The notes: a model not told the origin generated them from the letters alone. 64,000 bases of DNA from Bugulina stolonifera (GCA_935421135.1 OW285189.1:21764298-21828297); one strand, 5' to 3'. Positions 12,773 to 25,331 are shown, counted from the first letter of the stretch. Numbers and translations are program-made.

Positions 12773-14373
12773 ACGGGAACCATAGGAATGAGGACCACAG
12801 AGTTCTCTATGATGAGGACGTTGAAACTGTTGCAACGTAGAATCGTCCGCTGTAGGACTGTCCGATTTGTCCGGACGGCACCACGGCGTTCACTCTTTGA
12901 CGCCACAGTGACCACTTGACACCAGGGCGTCCATTGACGCGATTTCAGTTTTACTATGATACACATCGAGTTCAATGAAGTCAATTGCGGTATTTCCCAA
13001 AGCTATACAAAAGCAAAGTCTGGCCATTGAAATAGATAAGCGCCATTTCTGTTTCCACAAGCAATATTGTCAATCAATGTCGTAGTGTTATTTAGTACTA
13101 TTGCATTCCTGTTTTTATAATTACATACATTATTCGTGAGAATGTGGTGCAATTACCACATTTATGTTCATATTCATTTTTTTTAAAACACAGCTGTATG
13201 ATATAAAACCTCCAAAAACCAGTATACTGATTATAATAACTGATTAATAGTACACTAAACTTTGTGAAGAGATATTTGTAATGTACATTTTAGTGATTTT
13301 ACTATATCATTTTAGCAACAGATCACAATTTAGAGCAACAGAGTCAGATGAAACAATGTAATGGCCTGAATATATAAACCTCATCTGATCTACTTTCTAT
13401 GATTCCATACAATTCTTATATTTAAAATTACTGTATTTGACGCTTTACTCTATTAGGTGGACCAAACATGGAAGGACAACTTCTAATCGAGATCGATAAC
13501 TTATGATTTCTAATGCTTTTACAAGTAGACCTCTAACAATAGAATAGATATATATGTAAACATAATACGTTATCCCTTTTAAATTACTATTGCAGCCAGT
13601 ATAAAGTATGATATATATAGTGAGAGTTACAATTATATTCCAAGCTAACAAATAGACAAATAATACAAAAAACCTGGTACTTCTTCTATGTAAAAATACA
13701 GCACTCACATTCAAACTTGCTAAGTCTCCATAAGGATACTCTAGATTTTGAAACTTTGCTCCTACATTGCCAAAAGCTCCCTTTTCCTTCCAAATTTTCA
13801 CTAAATTTATTACTTTTAGCGTAAAGACTAAGCAATCTATTAAATTTTATAAGCACAGCCACGGTGTTTCAATCAGAACACAGCATAATATTTTGCAAGT
13901 GAGGTATTTCTGTGGCTCATCCAAACCTGTAACCGTGAGATGGCTGCTCAGTTTGCTAGTTAGCATTACGGATAGTGATAAGCTACAGGACAGTCTAGTA
14001 TTGGATAATTATGGATATATCCACTATGCACAACAAGAGAATAACAATATTTTTATAGAGTATTGGAATATTTATATTGTTAATTGACATTCAAGGTAAC
14101 TCCGACATAGGCCTATATAAGCCCACATTTTATGTAAAAGTATAAGGTTGAGCAAAAAAACTATAACATCAGATTAATACAAGAGTGTACAAAAGAATAT
14201 GCATACATTACAGGGAACAATACAGAAATATATGACAAGACAACATCAAATTGGTCGACAACATCAAATTGTTTGTGCAGGGCCTGTACATTATCAATGA
14301 AATACAATAATTCAGTAGGTCTTCAAACAGGTCAATATGATAGCATTACAACAATGTACCATTATATACACAA

Positions 14374-15302
14374 CAGTGGCGGATTTTCCTACTGGCGCCT
14401 GGGTCGCGCGCCACCCCTTCAGTGTTCTTTCAAAATGCAATTTAAATGGAACTTCCCCAAAATACCAGCGCTCTGTGCAGCGTGTTTACCAATCAGTATG
14501 TGCACGCTTTATTTAGCCCAGGTGTTCACTGCGCCTGATTATTGCTAAGATTGAGTGTAACATTTAGCGTCCCATCTAGGTAGTTTTCAAGTTGGAAACT
14601 CAGATTAATCATCTTACATAAATATTTGCTATTTTCTGCACGTGTTCACCTGGTCTTCATTCGGTGTGTTTCTCAATAATAATAGGTTTTTGATTTCTGA
14701 TAAATTCCACTGTTCTTTTTGGAGAACTCTTTTTAATCTGTTGAATTCTGATTGCTAATTGAAGAACTAGTTAGCTGTTTAACAAGCTATCATGTCTCAC
14801 CTGAGTTATTCAGCTGTGTACAAAAGAAAATTAGTCTGGCGTCATTAGCAGACACTTTTATTAGAATGAAAAGAAGACACCTCCTTCTACCCAATCCAGT
14901 ATCTGACTAATTTACTCATATTTACCTGGCACACTTATATCTACATGTGGTTTATATTTTATATTGTATTTCATATTTTATTTCAATAGTACGTGCTTGT
15001 ATCTCAGGCAGAGTTGCCTATTCTTCTTATAAAATAAATATTACGTGTTTCCAAGTCAAACCTGTTAATCATGACCACAGGTCAGATACTAAATTCGATT
15101 AATCTGGACATTCCGAGGTCCGTATAGTGTTGGTTTCCAAGACTTGTGCAGTTCCATATCTTTTACTAGTTTGAGCTTTGAGTTTTACATTGCAAACCTT
15201 CATATAAGGAAAAATGCATTGTCTAAAATGCTCCTAAACCATTTATCCCCACCCACCCATCCATGGAGCCACCCCTTCCCCAAAGTTCAAAATCCGCCAC
15301 TG
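14374..15302. mobile_element. Non-autonomous DNA transposon, CAGTGGCGGATTTT ends
   Basis: The left end CAGTGGCGGATTTT (14374-14387) is matched exactly by the reverse-complemented right end at 15289-15302. Just inside, GGGTGGC-like blocks are also partly inverted. A direct repeat CACAA abuts both ends (14369-14373 and 15303-15307). Ends of this type are common among hAT-like elements, but the 5-bp duplication is shorter than the usual 8 bp, so the superfamily is left open. No transposase is present. Confidence 0.65.
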
Positions 15303-15639
15303 CACAAATTTGAATAGTACATAATATAATTAGTGTCTTCGTAGTTGGGTTGCACTTTCAATTCTTGTAATTATCTATATATAAATGCATACAGATGTGG
15401 AGGCGTATTCAATAACATCTAACGAGGCCTGTTAGCTTGACATTATTCTAATTCTGCTACGTGCTTCAGTAAACCTAAAACCAGAAAAAACTATTTTAAA
15501 AAAATACAAGATTGCAACATACCAGTTCAAAATATTCTGGTGATTCAGACAATTTTAGTAGTTCTTGTGTATAAGCCTATATATTTGCATATAATTTGCT
15601 GTAGCTCCACATAACTACTTTCTGCATATTGCGCAGTCT

Positions 15640-16140
15640 GTGTAATAAGCCAAGGAGGCATAGTGTTCTTTCACATAATGTATAGCCTAGTTGTTTTATT
15701 GTTACATATTTTGTACAATTTTCCTGCATCCAACCTAGAGGGGCCGACCTTTTCTATCGTACCTTGGCTGCCAGTGTCTATGTCCTAGTCGTCCTGACCA
15801 ATATCAGAACCAGCTGGAAGTGCTTTTAGTATAAAAGTAAAAGGCGTTCTCTGTATTAATAAGTAGTTCCTGAGCATCCAATAAAGTCACATCTATTTAC
15901 TTATATCAATTGACTTCTTTTAGCCTACGGGAACTAACCGTGTTAGAGCAGCTAGGGTAAGGTAGAGCCCATGTATTCACAATAAAACACACAAGGAACA
16001 CTTGGACCAATGGGTCGTCTCAAAAACTACAAGTTGAATTAGTCAGTCTAACAGTCTGCATTCACTCTGTGCGTTTAATTGAGAGCTGATAGACCACTCT
16101 CGGTCCCTCTCTTATACCAGTAAATCGGAACAGCATAATC
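15640..16140 (+). mobile_element. Second LTR-like sequence, same family as the one at 1400-2150
   Basis: It contains a TATA box (TATAAAAG at 15830-15837), a polyadenylation signal (AATAAAG at 15880-15886) followed by TCACATCTAT, and CCAATGGGTCGTCT ending at 16020. The block order and wording match the LTR at 1400-2150, as does an upstream ...GGCCGACCT motif. No retroelement gene lies next to it, so it looks like a solo LTR or a decayed fragment. Ends are approximate. Confidence 0.5.
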
Positions 16141-17000
16141 GATAATGTATCACTCAAAATAAAATATCATGAGAAAAACTAAAAATAGTAATACTAATCT
16201 AAATAGGCCTACTTATACAGTATACACTATAGTAATGATTACCTTTGAATACCCTTGAAGAATAGAATACACTTGAATTTAGCAAGGGGAGTACCTCAGT
16301 TTAACAGTGTGTTTTAGACAGTGATTCATGTTATTACAGCGTACTGCTGTTTTTGATTGGGATTGAGTTGGATAAATCATTGCGCCATACACGTCGGTTT
16401 GCGTTCTTTTCATCAGGTTAATTTAGACTTTAATCACCGTGTCACATATAGTGCGCGGCAAGAAGCTGTTTTAGTAGGTAGCCTATTATAACTATTTGAG
16501 GCAGTTATTGATATAGGTTCTTCCCTTGCAGCTGAGCCGGTGGTCATAGTGAAATTTGCTTTGCCATTTGATATTTCATCATAGACAGTCGTCAGGTCTC
16601 CGTGTTGGTCTTCGCCTTGCAGTATTTATGTCACAAGGGCTAGTCTGTGGTCTCTTCTCTGTTCCAAGGAGATTCTGTAGTCGCAGCTCAGCTTTGGCTG
16701 CAGTCACACTCTCTCTTCCTCTGAAGCTGCTTAGAAAGTGCACAGCCCTATTTTTAACTATTGAAATTTTAAATACCTTTCTATCGATTGATAACAAACA
16801 TAGCATTTAACACTCAGGAAAGCCTAAGTCAATTACCATTATTATCTTGCAGTCTTGGTGTGTTTGGCCATAGGCTAGGGTAGGGGTTACAGCAACCTGC
16901 TATTTATTCCATTCTTCACGAGTGGCTTTATTTTTCATTGTTATCGATTACAATTTAATAATAATAATTATAATAATTTTATAATAACAATTATAATAAT

Positions 17001-17030
17001 AAGAATATATAAGAATATATAAGAATATAT
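17001..17030. repeat. Tandem 10-bp repeat
   Basis: AAGAATATAT is repeated three times exactly, inside a wider AT-rich low-complexity stretch. Confidence 0.8.
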
Positions 17031-17590
17031 ATATAGTTTGCTTATTGATTATTCTATCTACAAGTTACTTAGTAGACTCTGCTTTAGTTTTACGTTTAAT
17101 TTTTATTTTAAATTTATAAAAAGGAAATAAAATTAAAATCTCACTAATCATATCTAATATCAAATCATTAGGCCTAAATAATAAAATTAAATATTTTATC
17201 TTATTTGATGATTATATTATTAATTATCCACTTTACAGTGGCAATCAGTAGTTATAAGCTCCAATAGTAAAGTCAGTGTTATCGGTATCTAAAGATTAAT
17301 TATTCATTTATTGTTGCGGAATGATATAAATACAATTCTGATTACAATATTTTTTCTGTTGAAGCCTAGAATGAAATTGTACATGTACACCGTAGAGTTA
17401 TTTATCTAAATGGCGCAGAAAGAGGAGCGTAATCAAAATCATTACTATACCCCCTTTTTATCAACTACAATACATAATAACTACTTGGAATGAATAACGT
17501 GACACACTCCTGTTCGGCCACTGATGTCACCTTTGCAATAACTCCCTTTATTACCTACGAAAGTCATTGGAGAGGTCAGTGTTTCAACCC

Positions 17591-17719
17591 GTCCGCTTCT
17601 TGGCGCAAGAGCGGGCGGACAGTGTTGTGGGCGACCGGACTGCCATATGTCAGTCCGGACGACGCAGTGGTAAGCGCGGACTGGCATGCTACAGTCCGGG
17701 CTGACGTACGTCAGTCCGC
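17591..17719. repeat. GC-rich cluster of four successive hairpins
   Basis: In unusually GC-rich DNA, four stems follow one another: GTCCGC/GCGGAC (17591-17620), CCGGACTG/CAGTCCGG (17635-17658), CGGACTG/CAGTCCG (17677-17698), and the perfect 14-bp palindrome CTGACGTACGTCAG (17701-17714). The motif GGACTG/CAGTCC recurs in all but the first. No gene explains this. Confidence 0.7.
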
Positions 17720-17773
17720 GGACACCCAAAACGAGTCCGGACAGGTTTACCACGTAGCAAAACTAGTGTAGGT

Positions 17774-17791
17774 CATAGAGTTATCTCTATG
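17774..17791. repeat. Perfect short hairpin CATAGAG-TTAT-CTCTATG, family B
   Basis: CATAGAGTTATCTCTATG forms a perfect 7-bp stem. The same 18-mer, in reverse complement, occurs at 51209-51226. Confidence 0.7.
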
Positions 17792-18431
17792 TTACCTCCC
17801 CTTACCGACTAACCTATTTGTGGTACCAGTGAAAATACGACACCATAATAAATAACAATGATGATATACATCATTGATAATAATGTCAAAGAGGAGAAAA
17901 CATCGCGATAACTCCATGGGGTAAAAGGAAAGAGGGATCACTCTTTGATAATGTACATGCATTGTCTTCGCTGACTTCAACTTCAGCCACAGCCAACTTG
18001 CTAAAAAGTCTGAAGACACTAGCCATATATAACTAACTGCAGATGCAATAGAAACAATCATCCTCAAACATAATCTACAGTACTAGACACTCCTCTACTT
18101 GTTTCTCCAACCCTGATCAATCTACGGAGAACTTTGGAACACTTCAAGGAAGGCAGAAACCGAAACTAAACAATAGCTTAGCTGTCTCTGCTTCTCCTCA
18201 CCATATGACTTTAAGATTACACACGATAAAATTCAAGCAGGTTAAATTTCATCAGATTTCTCAGAAAGTAGAAATTGAACAAAATGAAAAGGCAACAAGT
18301 CATGTGTACAGCATATTGATGGTATATTTGAGTAACAAAATACACAAAACTCATGTGATGTCAGACATGAAATATGGCAGCCAGATAGTGTTAGGCAGCA
18401 CTCCCAATGTATTTCCTCAATGGCAACCTGT

Positions 18432-20548
18432 TTACTTCTTGGTTGCTTCCTCTTCTTTAGCATACGTCTGGAGGAGCTCGGCCTTCTTTTGGCTGAGTCT
18501 CTCTTCACGACGTCTGCGGGCCTCTCGCACCTTGTGTCTTCTGGCATCAGCCTGGTCACTGAAATACAAAGACTAACATTGTGGACATCAAATCCAAGCT
18601 GCAACACATCATGAACTTAAAACATGTAATCAGAAGTATGTCCCTGTATTGAAGTTGTCCCAGGCCTTACATGAACAATAAAATAAACTTTGTGTACCTG
18701 AGCTGTTTAGATCTAGCCTGGTCAGCCTTCTTCTTGTGAATATGTTCCATTAATGTTCGCTTGTTCTTGAACACGTTACCCTTACACTTTAAGTATAGAG
18801 CGTGGTAGCTGCAATATCAAACAATACATTGTAAACACAAGTTGCAATAATAGTACCAGAATCTATTCAACTACTAGTATGAATATGTGTAACCTGAACA
18901 GTCAACAAGGTATTGAAACCTAATTAACCTGAAAAAGTCACATCTAGCAGTTTTATCTTGCACTAGAGCTTCTACAGTGTCCACCATTGGATGGGACTGG
19001 GCATTGCTGCGCATTAAATATTATGGTACAAAAAGCATTGCCGAATTGACATTCTAAAGCTGCTGTGGTTAGGGAAGCGATTATAGCTTTATTTCCACTG
19101 CATAGTTAGTATACAGTTGTAATAGAGTGGAACATAAAACTTACAGATGCTTGTCGATCTTCTTAGATTCTCTGTATTTCTTGAGCAATCTCCTCAATAC
19201 TCTTTGTCTTCGCATCCACAACACCTAAAGAAATAGATGGCGCTAATAAGTAGTGTCACTGATGACTTTTTATACCCTTTCGACAGAAATTTGCATCAAA
19301 GTAAATGTATTTTTCCAAATGAAATCCACCGAGTTATAATTATATTACTCAAACCAGAAACCGCTGTTTGAAAGTGAATTTGTTATTTAGCTCACAATGA
19401 CTAGTGAAAGATGAGAAACGCACACACATTACATTAACCTACTTTATGTTGACAACAATTTGTTATATAGACTGGGGAGGCAATATGTAGGGAACAGGCA
19501 ATGAAATAACGTGGTGTCATAGGTGGTTCGTGTAGTAATAGCATTACCTTGGTTGGCATACGAGCATTGGCAGTACCTTTCCTCTTTCCTGGTCCAGTGT
19601 GCCTACCTTTTCTTCGAGCAATGGCATTACGCCTAACCCTCCATCGAGAGTGAATAACCACTGGCTTTCTTATTATAAGACCATCCTTGATTAGTTTTCT
19701 AATGTTTTGCCCTGAAACACAAATTTAAAATGCGAGTAAATATTAATCCAACAGTTGTTGAAACAAAGTAAAGCTGATATACAAGAGGGCACATAAGAAT
19801 AGCACAAAAGTTTAGTAACATTAACACTTAACAGCACAACTGTATTAGCCTCTCCCTAGTTGACAGCAAACAAGTTTACCAACTACTGCAGCTAGAAATA
19901 ACTTTTATAATGTGTAGTGCTACAAACTAGTCAGAAAATGTCTAATGTGAATAAATACACTTACTTGAGTTGGCATTGGCAATCTCATTAGTTTCATTGG
20001 GGTCGAGCCAAACCTTATTTTTACCACATTTCATAACAGCGGACGCAAGCCGCTTCTGTAGTCGCAGCGTACTACTACAAAAGATAGAAATTTGGTCACA
20101 TATATGAACGAAACAGTTGACAAGAAAACGATATAATACTGTACTTCAAGTTTCATAGCAACACGAGGAAGGTGGGGACACCGACTTTCATTCATTCCAA
20201 TCACCATTACCATACGAACGATACTAACTTCCCTCACAAACTGCTGGAGTGCTTAGTCCAGGAAGTTTAGCCAAAAACAGAGCATACTTCTCATTGTGTT
20301 AAATCTTCGTACAGGAGAGATTCAACTATTTTGACACAGTACAGTCGATCGCCCATTAAGATCGAGTCTTACAAACGCTGTGACCGAGCGACAGTAGACC
20401 AGCAGTCGAAGTTGAACAAATTAAAATCAATACAACAGCACGCATGTCATAAAAGACTCAATATCAATAAATCTACCAAGTTTACCGCTGTAAAACCACA
20501 CAGAAAGGTCGATAAACCCAATATATAGGAGGTTAAAAATTACCTCAT
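18432..20548 (-). CDS. RPL19: 60S ribosomal protein L19 (eL19), 197 aa, six exons
   Basis: Exons: 20544-20548, 19965-20071, 19548-19711, 19145-19224, 18698-18808 and 18432-18558, totalling 594 nt with consistent phases. eL19 is a conserved large-subunit protein that contacts rRNA and bridges to the small subunit. The match spans its length: [71 protein letters not shown], and a basic/acidic C-terminal helix ending EEEATKK. The human protein has 196 residues. The first exon holds only ATG plus two bases, a layout also seen in vertebrate RPL19. The acceptor of exon 2 reads TAGTAG; the second AG (exon from 20071) gives MSTLRL, closest to the human MSMLRL. The first AG would add one Ser. Confidence 0.97.
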
Positions 20549-20572
20549 GGCTGCAACTTCAATATGGACGTT

Positions 20573-20579
20573 GAAAAAG
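20573..20579 (-). promoter_or_regulatory. Possible 5'-TOP motif of RPL19
   Basis: On the minus strand CTTTTTC lies 25 bases upstream of the RPL19 start codon. Ribosomal protein mRNAs of animals usually begin with C plus a pyrimidine tract that couples translation to TOR signalling. The position suits a short 5' leader. The transcription start is inferred. Confidence 0.45.
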
Positions 20580-21501
20580 AACGTATCACAGAAACCTCCG
20601 GATAATCTTACTCATTGAGAAAACCGCAGTTCGTTTCAGAATGCGTTTAAGCGTATTTTGAAGTACGAGTTTGACTCAATCATTAAAAAAATTTATAGTT
20701 AAAGATTACAAATGATTTCTCAATAATATGAGTTAAATTTACATTTAAGTAAGCAAATTTTGATTTTTGGCCGCATATCATTGTAACTTTGCATTAGCGC
20801 ATTAATTCAGTATTTAGCATGCAAGCGGATCCAATAGGATCGGCGTTTGAAAGTAAATAAATAAAAGACGGAAACACGTGTGTACGGCACTAGGAGGGAA
20901 AATATTATTATACCACTATGACTATGATTATCTATGACTATCTATGACTATCTATCTGTATTCTATTTCTATGATCATTATTATTAATTGTTAGTACCTG
21001 CCTGAATTCATGAACGGGAAAACTTAAAAAAATCACGTTAACAAAGCTATTGTTCGGAGAATTGAACAAAGTACAATTAATCAAGGTACCAAGTACTAAC
21101 TAACTATACTAATACTGAGAAGTACAAGTGCAAACCACTGACTTTTTACATTAAAATATTTCATATGACAATTGACATTCATTGGATCAAGGAGTAGTAC
21201 TTGCTCCTTGATTGGATTGAGGGTAAGTACAAGTAGTAGATTACATTACAAGTACAAATTACCATGGAAGTAAGCAAGTAAAAGTACATGGACAGTTCAT
21301 GAACTTTGTTCTCTACTGGTATATACAATACATGTTTTATTATACCCAGTTGTACTATGTTATAATTTATTTACATTCCTCCAAATGGCAGGCCATAGCA
21401 ACCTGCACTGCAAAACTATGAAATGACCCTCTGGCCCATACCCATCGAACACTGACCAAACCATGCAACACTCCTGTCCCATATGAGGCATACCTCTTTT
21501 G

Positions 21502-21525
21502 CCCCCCCCCCCCCCCCCCCCCCCC
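21502..21525. repeat. Homopolymer of 24 C
   Basis: Twenty-four consecutive C bases are flanked by CTTTTG and AGGCGG. On the other strand this is a G24 run with quadruplex potential, about 0.5 kb upstream of the POLG2 start. Confidence 0.9.
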
Positions 21526-22018
21526 AGGCGGTCTAGTACAACAATAATATTCACCTAAGTCCATGTAAATAACATTGTAAAACATGTGTACTTTACTAGT
21601 AGAGAACAAAGTCGATGTAATAAAATGCTCTGTATTATATACTATATATAAACTCAACTTCAGCAGGCTCCCAAGTCGGACTGCTGCTTCCATAGATAGT
21701 TGGTGAGTATAAAATCTCAGCTAGCAAGCTAACTCCTAGTAAGTATACAATCTGTGTAGTGACTGTACTGTATTCTCAATTCAGTCAAAGGCTGTGCAGC
21801 ATCTGCACTTGTACACCATTAGCCCAACTTTCCGGAGAACAAATTGGCTGTGGTTGGCCAGTTATCATGGTCGAACCGGTTACACAATTCAAAAATAGAT
21901 TACAGCACTCAAAGAAATTAGAACAAGCATACATGTAGTCTGTATTTGATCTGTTGATGTACATGTATTTAAGTCTCATGTTTTTGATGTAGGAGTTTAG
22001 AAGACAGTTCGCCCAGTG

Positions 22019-25000
22019 ATGGCAAGAAGAAATGTGTTTGAATTGTCCCAAGCCCTCAAGTTCTTTGCAGACAGTGGATTCCTGTCAATAGTGCGAGACT
22101 CTTCTACAGAACTGCCCCTACACTATCAGTACAAACCTAATGGTGGACTTCTACTACGTAATTTCATACATGAATGGTATCTAAACTGTACTATCACAGT
22201 ATCATAGCTCATCGGTCAGATGGCTATGCTATCAATAATGTGTGTATGTTGTTACTGCTAAGCTATTTGTTAGCTTGTAATGTTGATACTGTCTCCTGAA
22301 TTCAAACATGTTTTTCTCTAGCCTACACTAAAGATTCTGTATAGTACTCTACCTTATTATCTAGGAACCAACAGCCATTTTGGTTGTAAATAACTCATGT
22401 TGACAAATGGGATTTATTGTATTATTATTCTGTGTAATTGTTTATTATTAGCTGTGAACTATGATGAACAGGCAGTAAGATATTACAATGATTTGTGCTC
22501 TGTAGGTTTATATGTAATGTAGCTGTGAAGGAGAAAGTCTCTCTCATCTCTGCCCCTCTTCTTACAGACAAACAGATACCAAGAGTCTCGCTATCATCAG
22601 GTACTATATTGCAATGTAATACATAGGCCCTACATGTACATATATAGATATACATGTATATTATACTAGAACAAACATGTAGGTGTATATCAGTATACTA
22701 TACATTATATAACATAGCGTCTATTATAACAGGTTACGTTTGATTATTCGCAATATCAATGTGCCTGAGGTGTATTATGCAGCAACACTGGCATCACAAC
22801 ATAGGCTTAGTAAACCCTCTAGCAATGCTGATAATATGTGAACTTCATTCGTCTTTGAACCCCCAAATCCTGACTACAGATTGTGAGCAGAACATATGAC
22901 ATGTGTTAGGGAGTGTAAGGATACTCTATTGTGATGTAGATGTTTTATACAGTGTAAGCTATCACCTACTGATTGTAGGAACTCTGCAATGCTATAATGA
23001 TTTACTGAACACATACGATGGCAAGCTACCGTTTGGTGTGGCTTCTAATGGCAGCTGTGTAGATGCATGCAGTGAACTGGGTGTCTTTAGTATGAAAAGG
23101 TATGCATCACTATTATAATGCTCTCTTATATTATATCAGTCTATTCTATATGAAGGTATCTGAACTGAAAGCAAATTTCTATAATCTGTTATGCAATAAA
23201 AACCGTCATAAAATCTCACTACTTTATTGTGCATAGTGGTAGAAATTCTAGTAGAATTATAGCATTCTGAAAGTTGGTAAACACGTCTTGGGTATTGGGT
23301 TGGTCATGCTATTATTCAGACTTATTTCAGGCCACATGAATTCACAGAATGTCTAGTGCAGTACTTTGTGTCAGAGAAATCAATGACTGATGTCTTACAC
23401 AGGATGGAAATTGATCACTTGTTATGGTGGAAACAGGTTGGTATTAACCACTAATCACTTTTTTCGATAATAGAGTAAAGGCTCATCTAAAATATTTCAT
23501 ATTTTGCAGGTTTTTTATGCAGTTTGAATTCCCATTAATGTCTTCGCAACCTCGTGACTAGCCTAAGTTGCAAATTGAAATCCCAAGATGGCCACTCGGC
23601 CTAGGCTAGGTCTTGTGACATGTGGTTTTGCTTAGCCAAAGGTAACCATTCCTAGCTCATCGACACAACCAGGCTTTCTAGTATGAAAATGAGGATTTTA
23701 TGTTTGGCTCAGGCCAGTGCGTTTATGAAATCTGTGCTGGACATGGGTTGGAAAATTCTGGAGCAAGTTGATCTGTGCCTGAAAGTTAGATCACGACAAC
23801 TTTAGTTATTTCATTGTTATGGAAAAATACTGCTGATTGTACACAGCAATAGATATTTGCTATAGCCTAAGAGCTTACATGTAGCAGTGTACTTATATTT
23901 TAGGGCAGTCTTTCCCCTCCAGCACTATCTGTTTTTTGCTTTGGTTGTGTTTCTAAGAGTACAAAAACAATACCCATTTATCTGGTAGATGTCCAACACA
24001 AAGGATTTCACTCCCATTAGAAGAGAAGGAGAAGGAATTAGCAGCCATATTGTTTACTCAAGTTGTCATGGTGACACAACTGTGGAATCTGTAAGTGTTA
24101 CAGGTCCTCACACTGAATTAGTCAACTCTCCTTGTATAATAGAATCGAGGATATCAGTCGATGTGGCTTTGATGGTTTTACTACATGATGCCTACTCTGA
24201 ACATTTGGACGATGATAATCAGTTACACCAGGTATTACATTACATTGGCCCTGTGTTCCTATGATACTCTTACTAGCAACTCAATGTTATTTTAGTCAAT
24301 TCTGTATTCCGTTCATATGGGAGTGTCGAAATTTATTTAGAAGTGACTTTGGTAGATATTAATTTGACTTATTTTTTGTTGTGTTGACTTTGTGTTGTAA
24401 TGACTATGGTCGGTGAAAACTTGTTCCTTGTTTTCCTATGTTATCTTGCCGTTATTCTCCGCTTGTATTACCACAGAAAATGAAATTTCACCAAAGACTT
24501 GCTCCCTACAAACTGGGGATTATGTTTGACAGTGGGAGTTCAGATGATCTGAATCTAGTAGCAGATTATATCAAAGAAGAGTTGAGGAAGGAGACAATTC
24601 TCATACAGACTAATTACAATAGTTCTAATGATAACAGGTACATAATTTCTTTATTATGCAGAATTTAGTATTATTTTATGTTTTCATGACCGACACCAAA
24701 AGCTATAACCAGGGCCATTGAGTACTCAATGGCTCTGGCTATAACTACAACATGTGATAGTTTTGAGTATAGAAGTACATGTAGTTGTCTACTCTTGAAA
24801 TCAAGAGGCCACAACTCACTTTTTTCAAATTATTCCCAATGGGTTTAGCATTATTATATTATTGTTTATACATGTACATCGGAGTACATTTAATGCATAT
24901 TGTACATCATGTATATCAGTATAGTTATAGGACATATACTATGTACCTACTTTACCAGTTACATAATCGATTTGTAAGTGTAGTATGCAGGTTATTTACA

Positions 25001-25331
25001 TGCATATGATAGTATGAGTGGTGATGTATGTTGTTTATAGATTACAAAGAATGGGAATACCGTATGCAGTATTACTTACAAATAGTACACTAGTGGATGG
25101 AAAAGTATATCTTCAGGACATGTATGCTTCTATAAAGGTGAGCAGTCAGTTGTACAACGTGACTATCCAAGCAGGCTATATTATATGTATACAGCTTTCT
25201 GTTATGTGAACCAGGTGCAAACACTTTCCATGCTGAGGTCGTTACTAGTGGTAACTTGGTTACTGTTGTTTTAGGAAGAAGTACACGTGACAAAATTAAA
25301 GGAGAAGATAGTCAAGTATGTGAAGTCATGA
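22019..25331 (+). CDS. POLG2: Mitochondrial DNA polymerase gamma accessory subunit, 345 aa, eight exons
   Basis: Exons: 22019-22176, 22506-22600, 22979-23099, 23331-23436, 23989-24231, 24477-24637, 25041-25137 and 25275-25331. Total 1038 nt, all phases agree. POLG2 binds the catalytic subunit POLG and raises its processivity on mitochondrial DNA; it derives from class II tRNA synthetases. Recognisable blocks: GGLLLRNFIHEWF (human GVELRKNLAAEWW), YNDLLNTYDGKLPFGVA (human VNCLDLVNKRLPYGLA), RMEIDHLLWWKQM (human HRLQWWRKFAM), QRLAPYKLGIMFDSG (human LAPIKVALDVGRG), and GIPYAVLLTNSTLVDGKVYL in the C-terminal anticodon-binding-like domain. The human protein has 485 residues. An in-frame TAG lies just upstream of the chosen ATG, so extra N-terminal sequence, including part of the targeting peptide, could only come from an upstream exon. 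Confidence 0.92.
24702..24744. repeat. Hairpin, family C
   Basis: GGGCCATTGAG on the left and CTCAATGGCTC on the right pair around a central TA, and the stem extends outward through CTATAACCAG and CTGGCTATA-like ends. The arms are about 20 bp. It lies in an intron of POLG2. Confidence 0.7.

Larger units (their letters stand above)
11538..18431. other. Long gene-poor region rich in repeats
   Basis: About 6.9 kb lies between SDHAF2 and RPL19. It should contain the missing first exon of SDHAF2. It holds hairpins at 11972-12005, 12742-12772 and 17774-17791, a transposon at 14374-15302, an LTR-like block at 15640-16140, low-complexity AT DNA at about 12430-12510 and 16940-17240, and a GC-rich palindrome cluster at 17591-17719. 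One unassigned candidate exon is at 13709-13800. Confidence 0.5.
20549..22018. other. Head-to-head intergenic region between RPL19 and POLG2
   Basis: This 1.5-kb stretch separates two divergent genes and must hold both promoters. It includes a short tandem repeat at about 20917-20957 (unit near ATCTATGACT) and a C24 run at 21502-21525. No further gene was seen. Confidence 0.5.

Noticed and set aside
16556..16810. Overlapping open frames on both strands
   Set aside because: No family resemblance, no splice context and no repeat evidence; treated as chance.
18205..18614. Open frames on the plus strand opposite the last RPL19 exon
   Set aside because: They are antisense shadows of the conserved ribosomal protein exon and match no family.
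22732..22842. Possible extra POLG2 exon after an AG at 22733
   Set aside because: In the frame required by the preceding exon it meets a stop at once, and exons 2 and 3 join perfectly without it.
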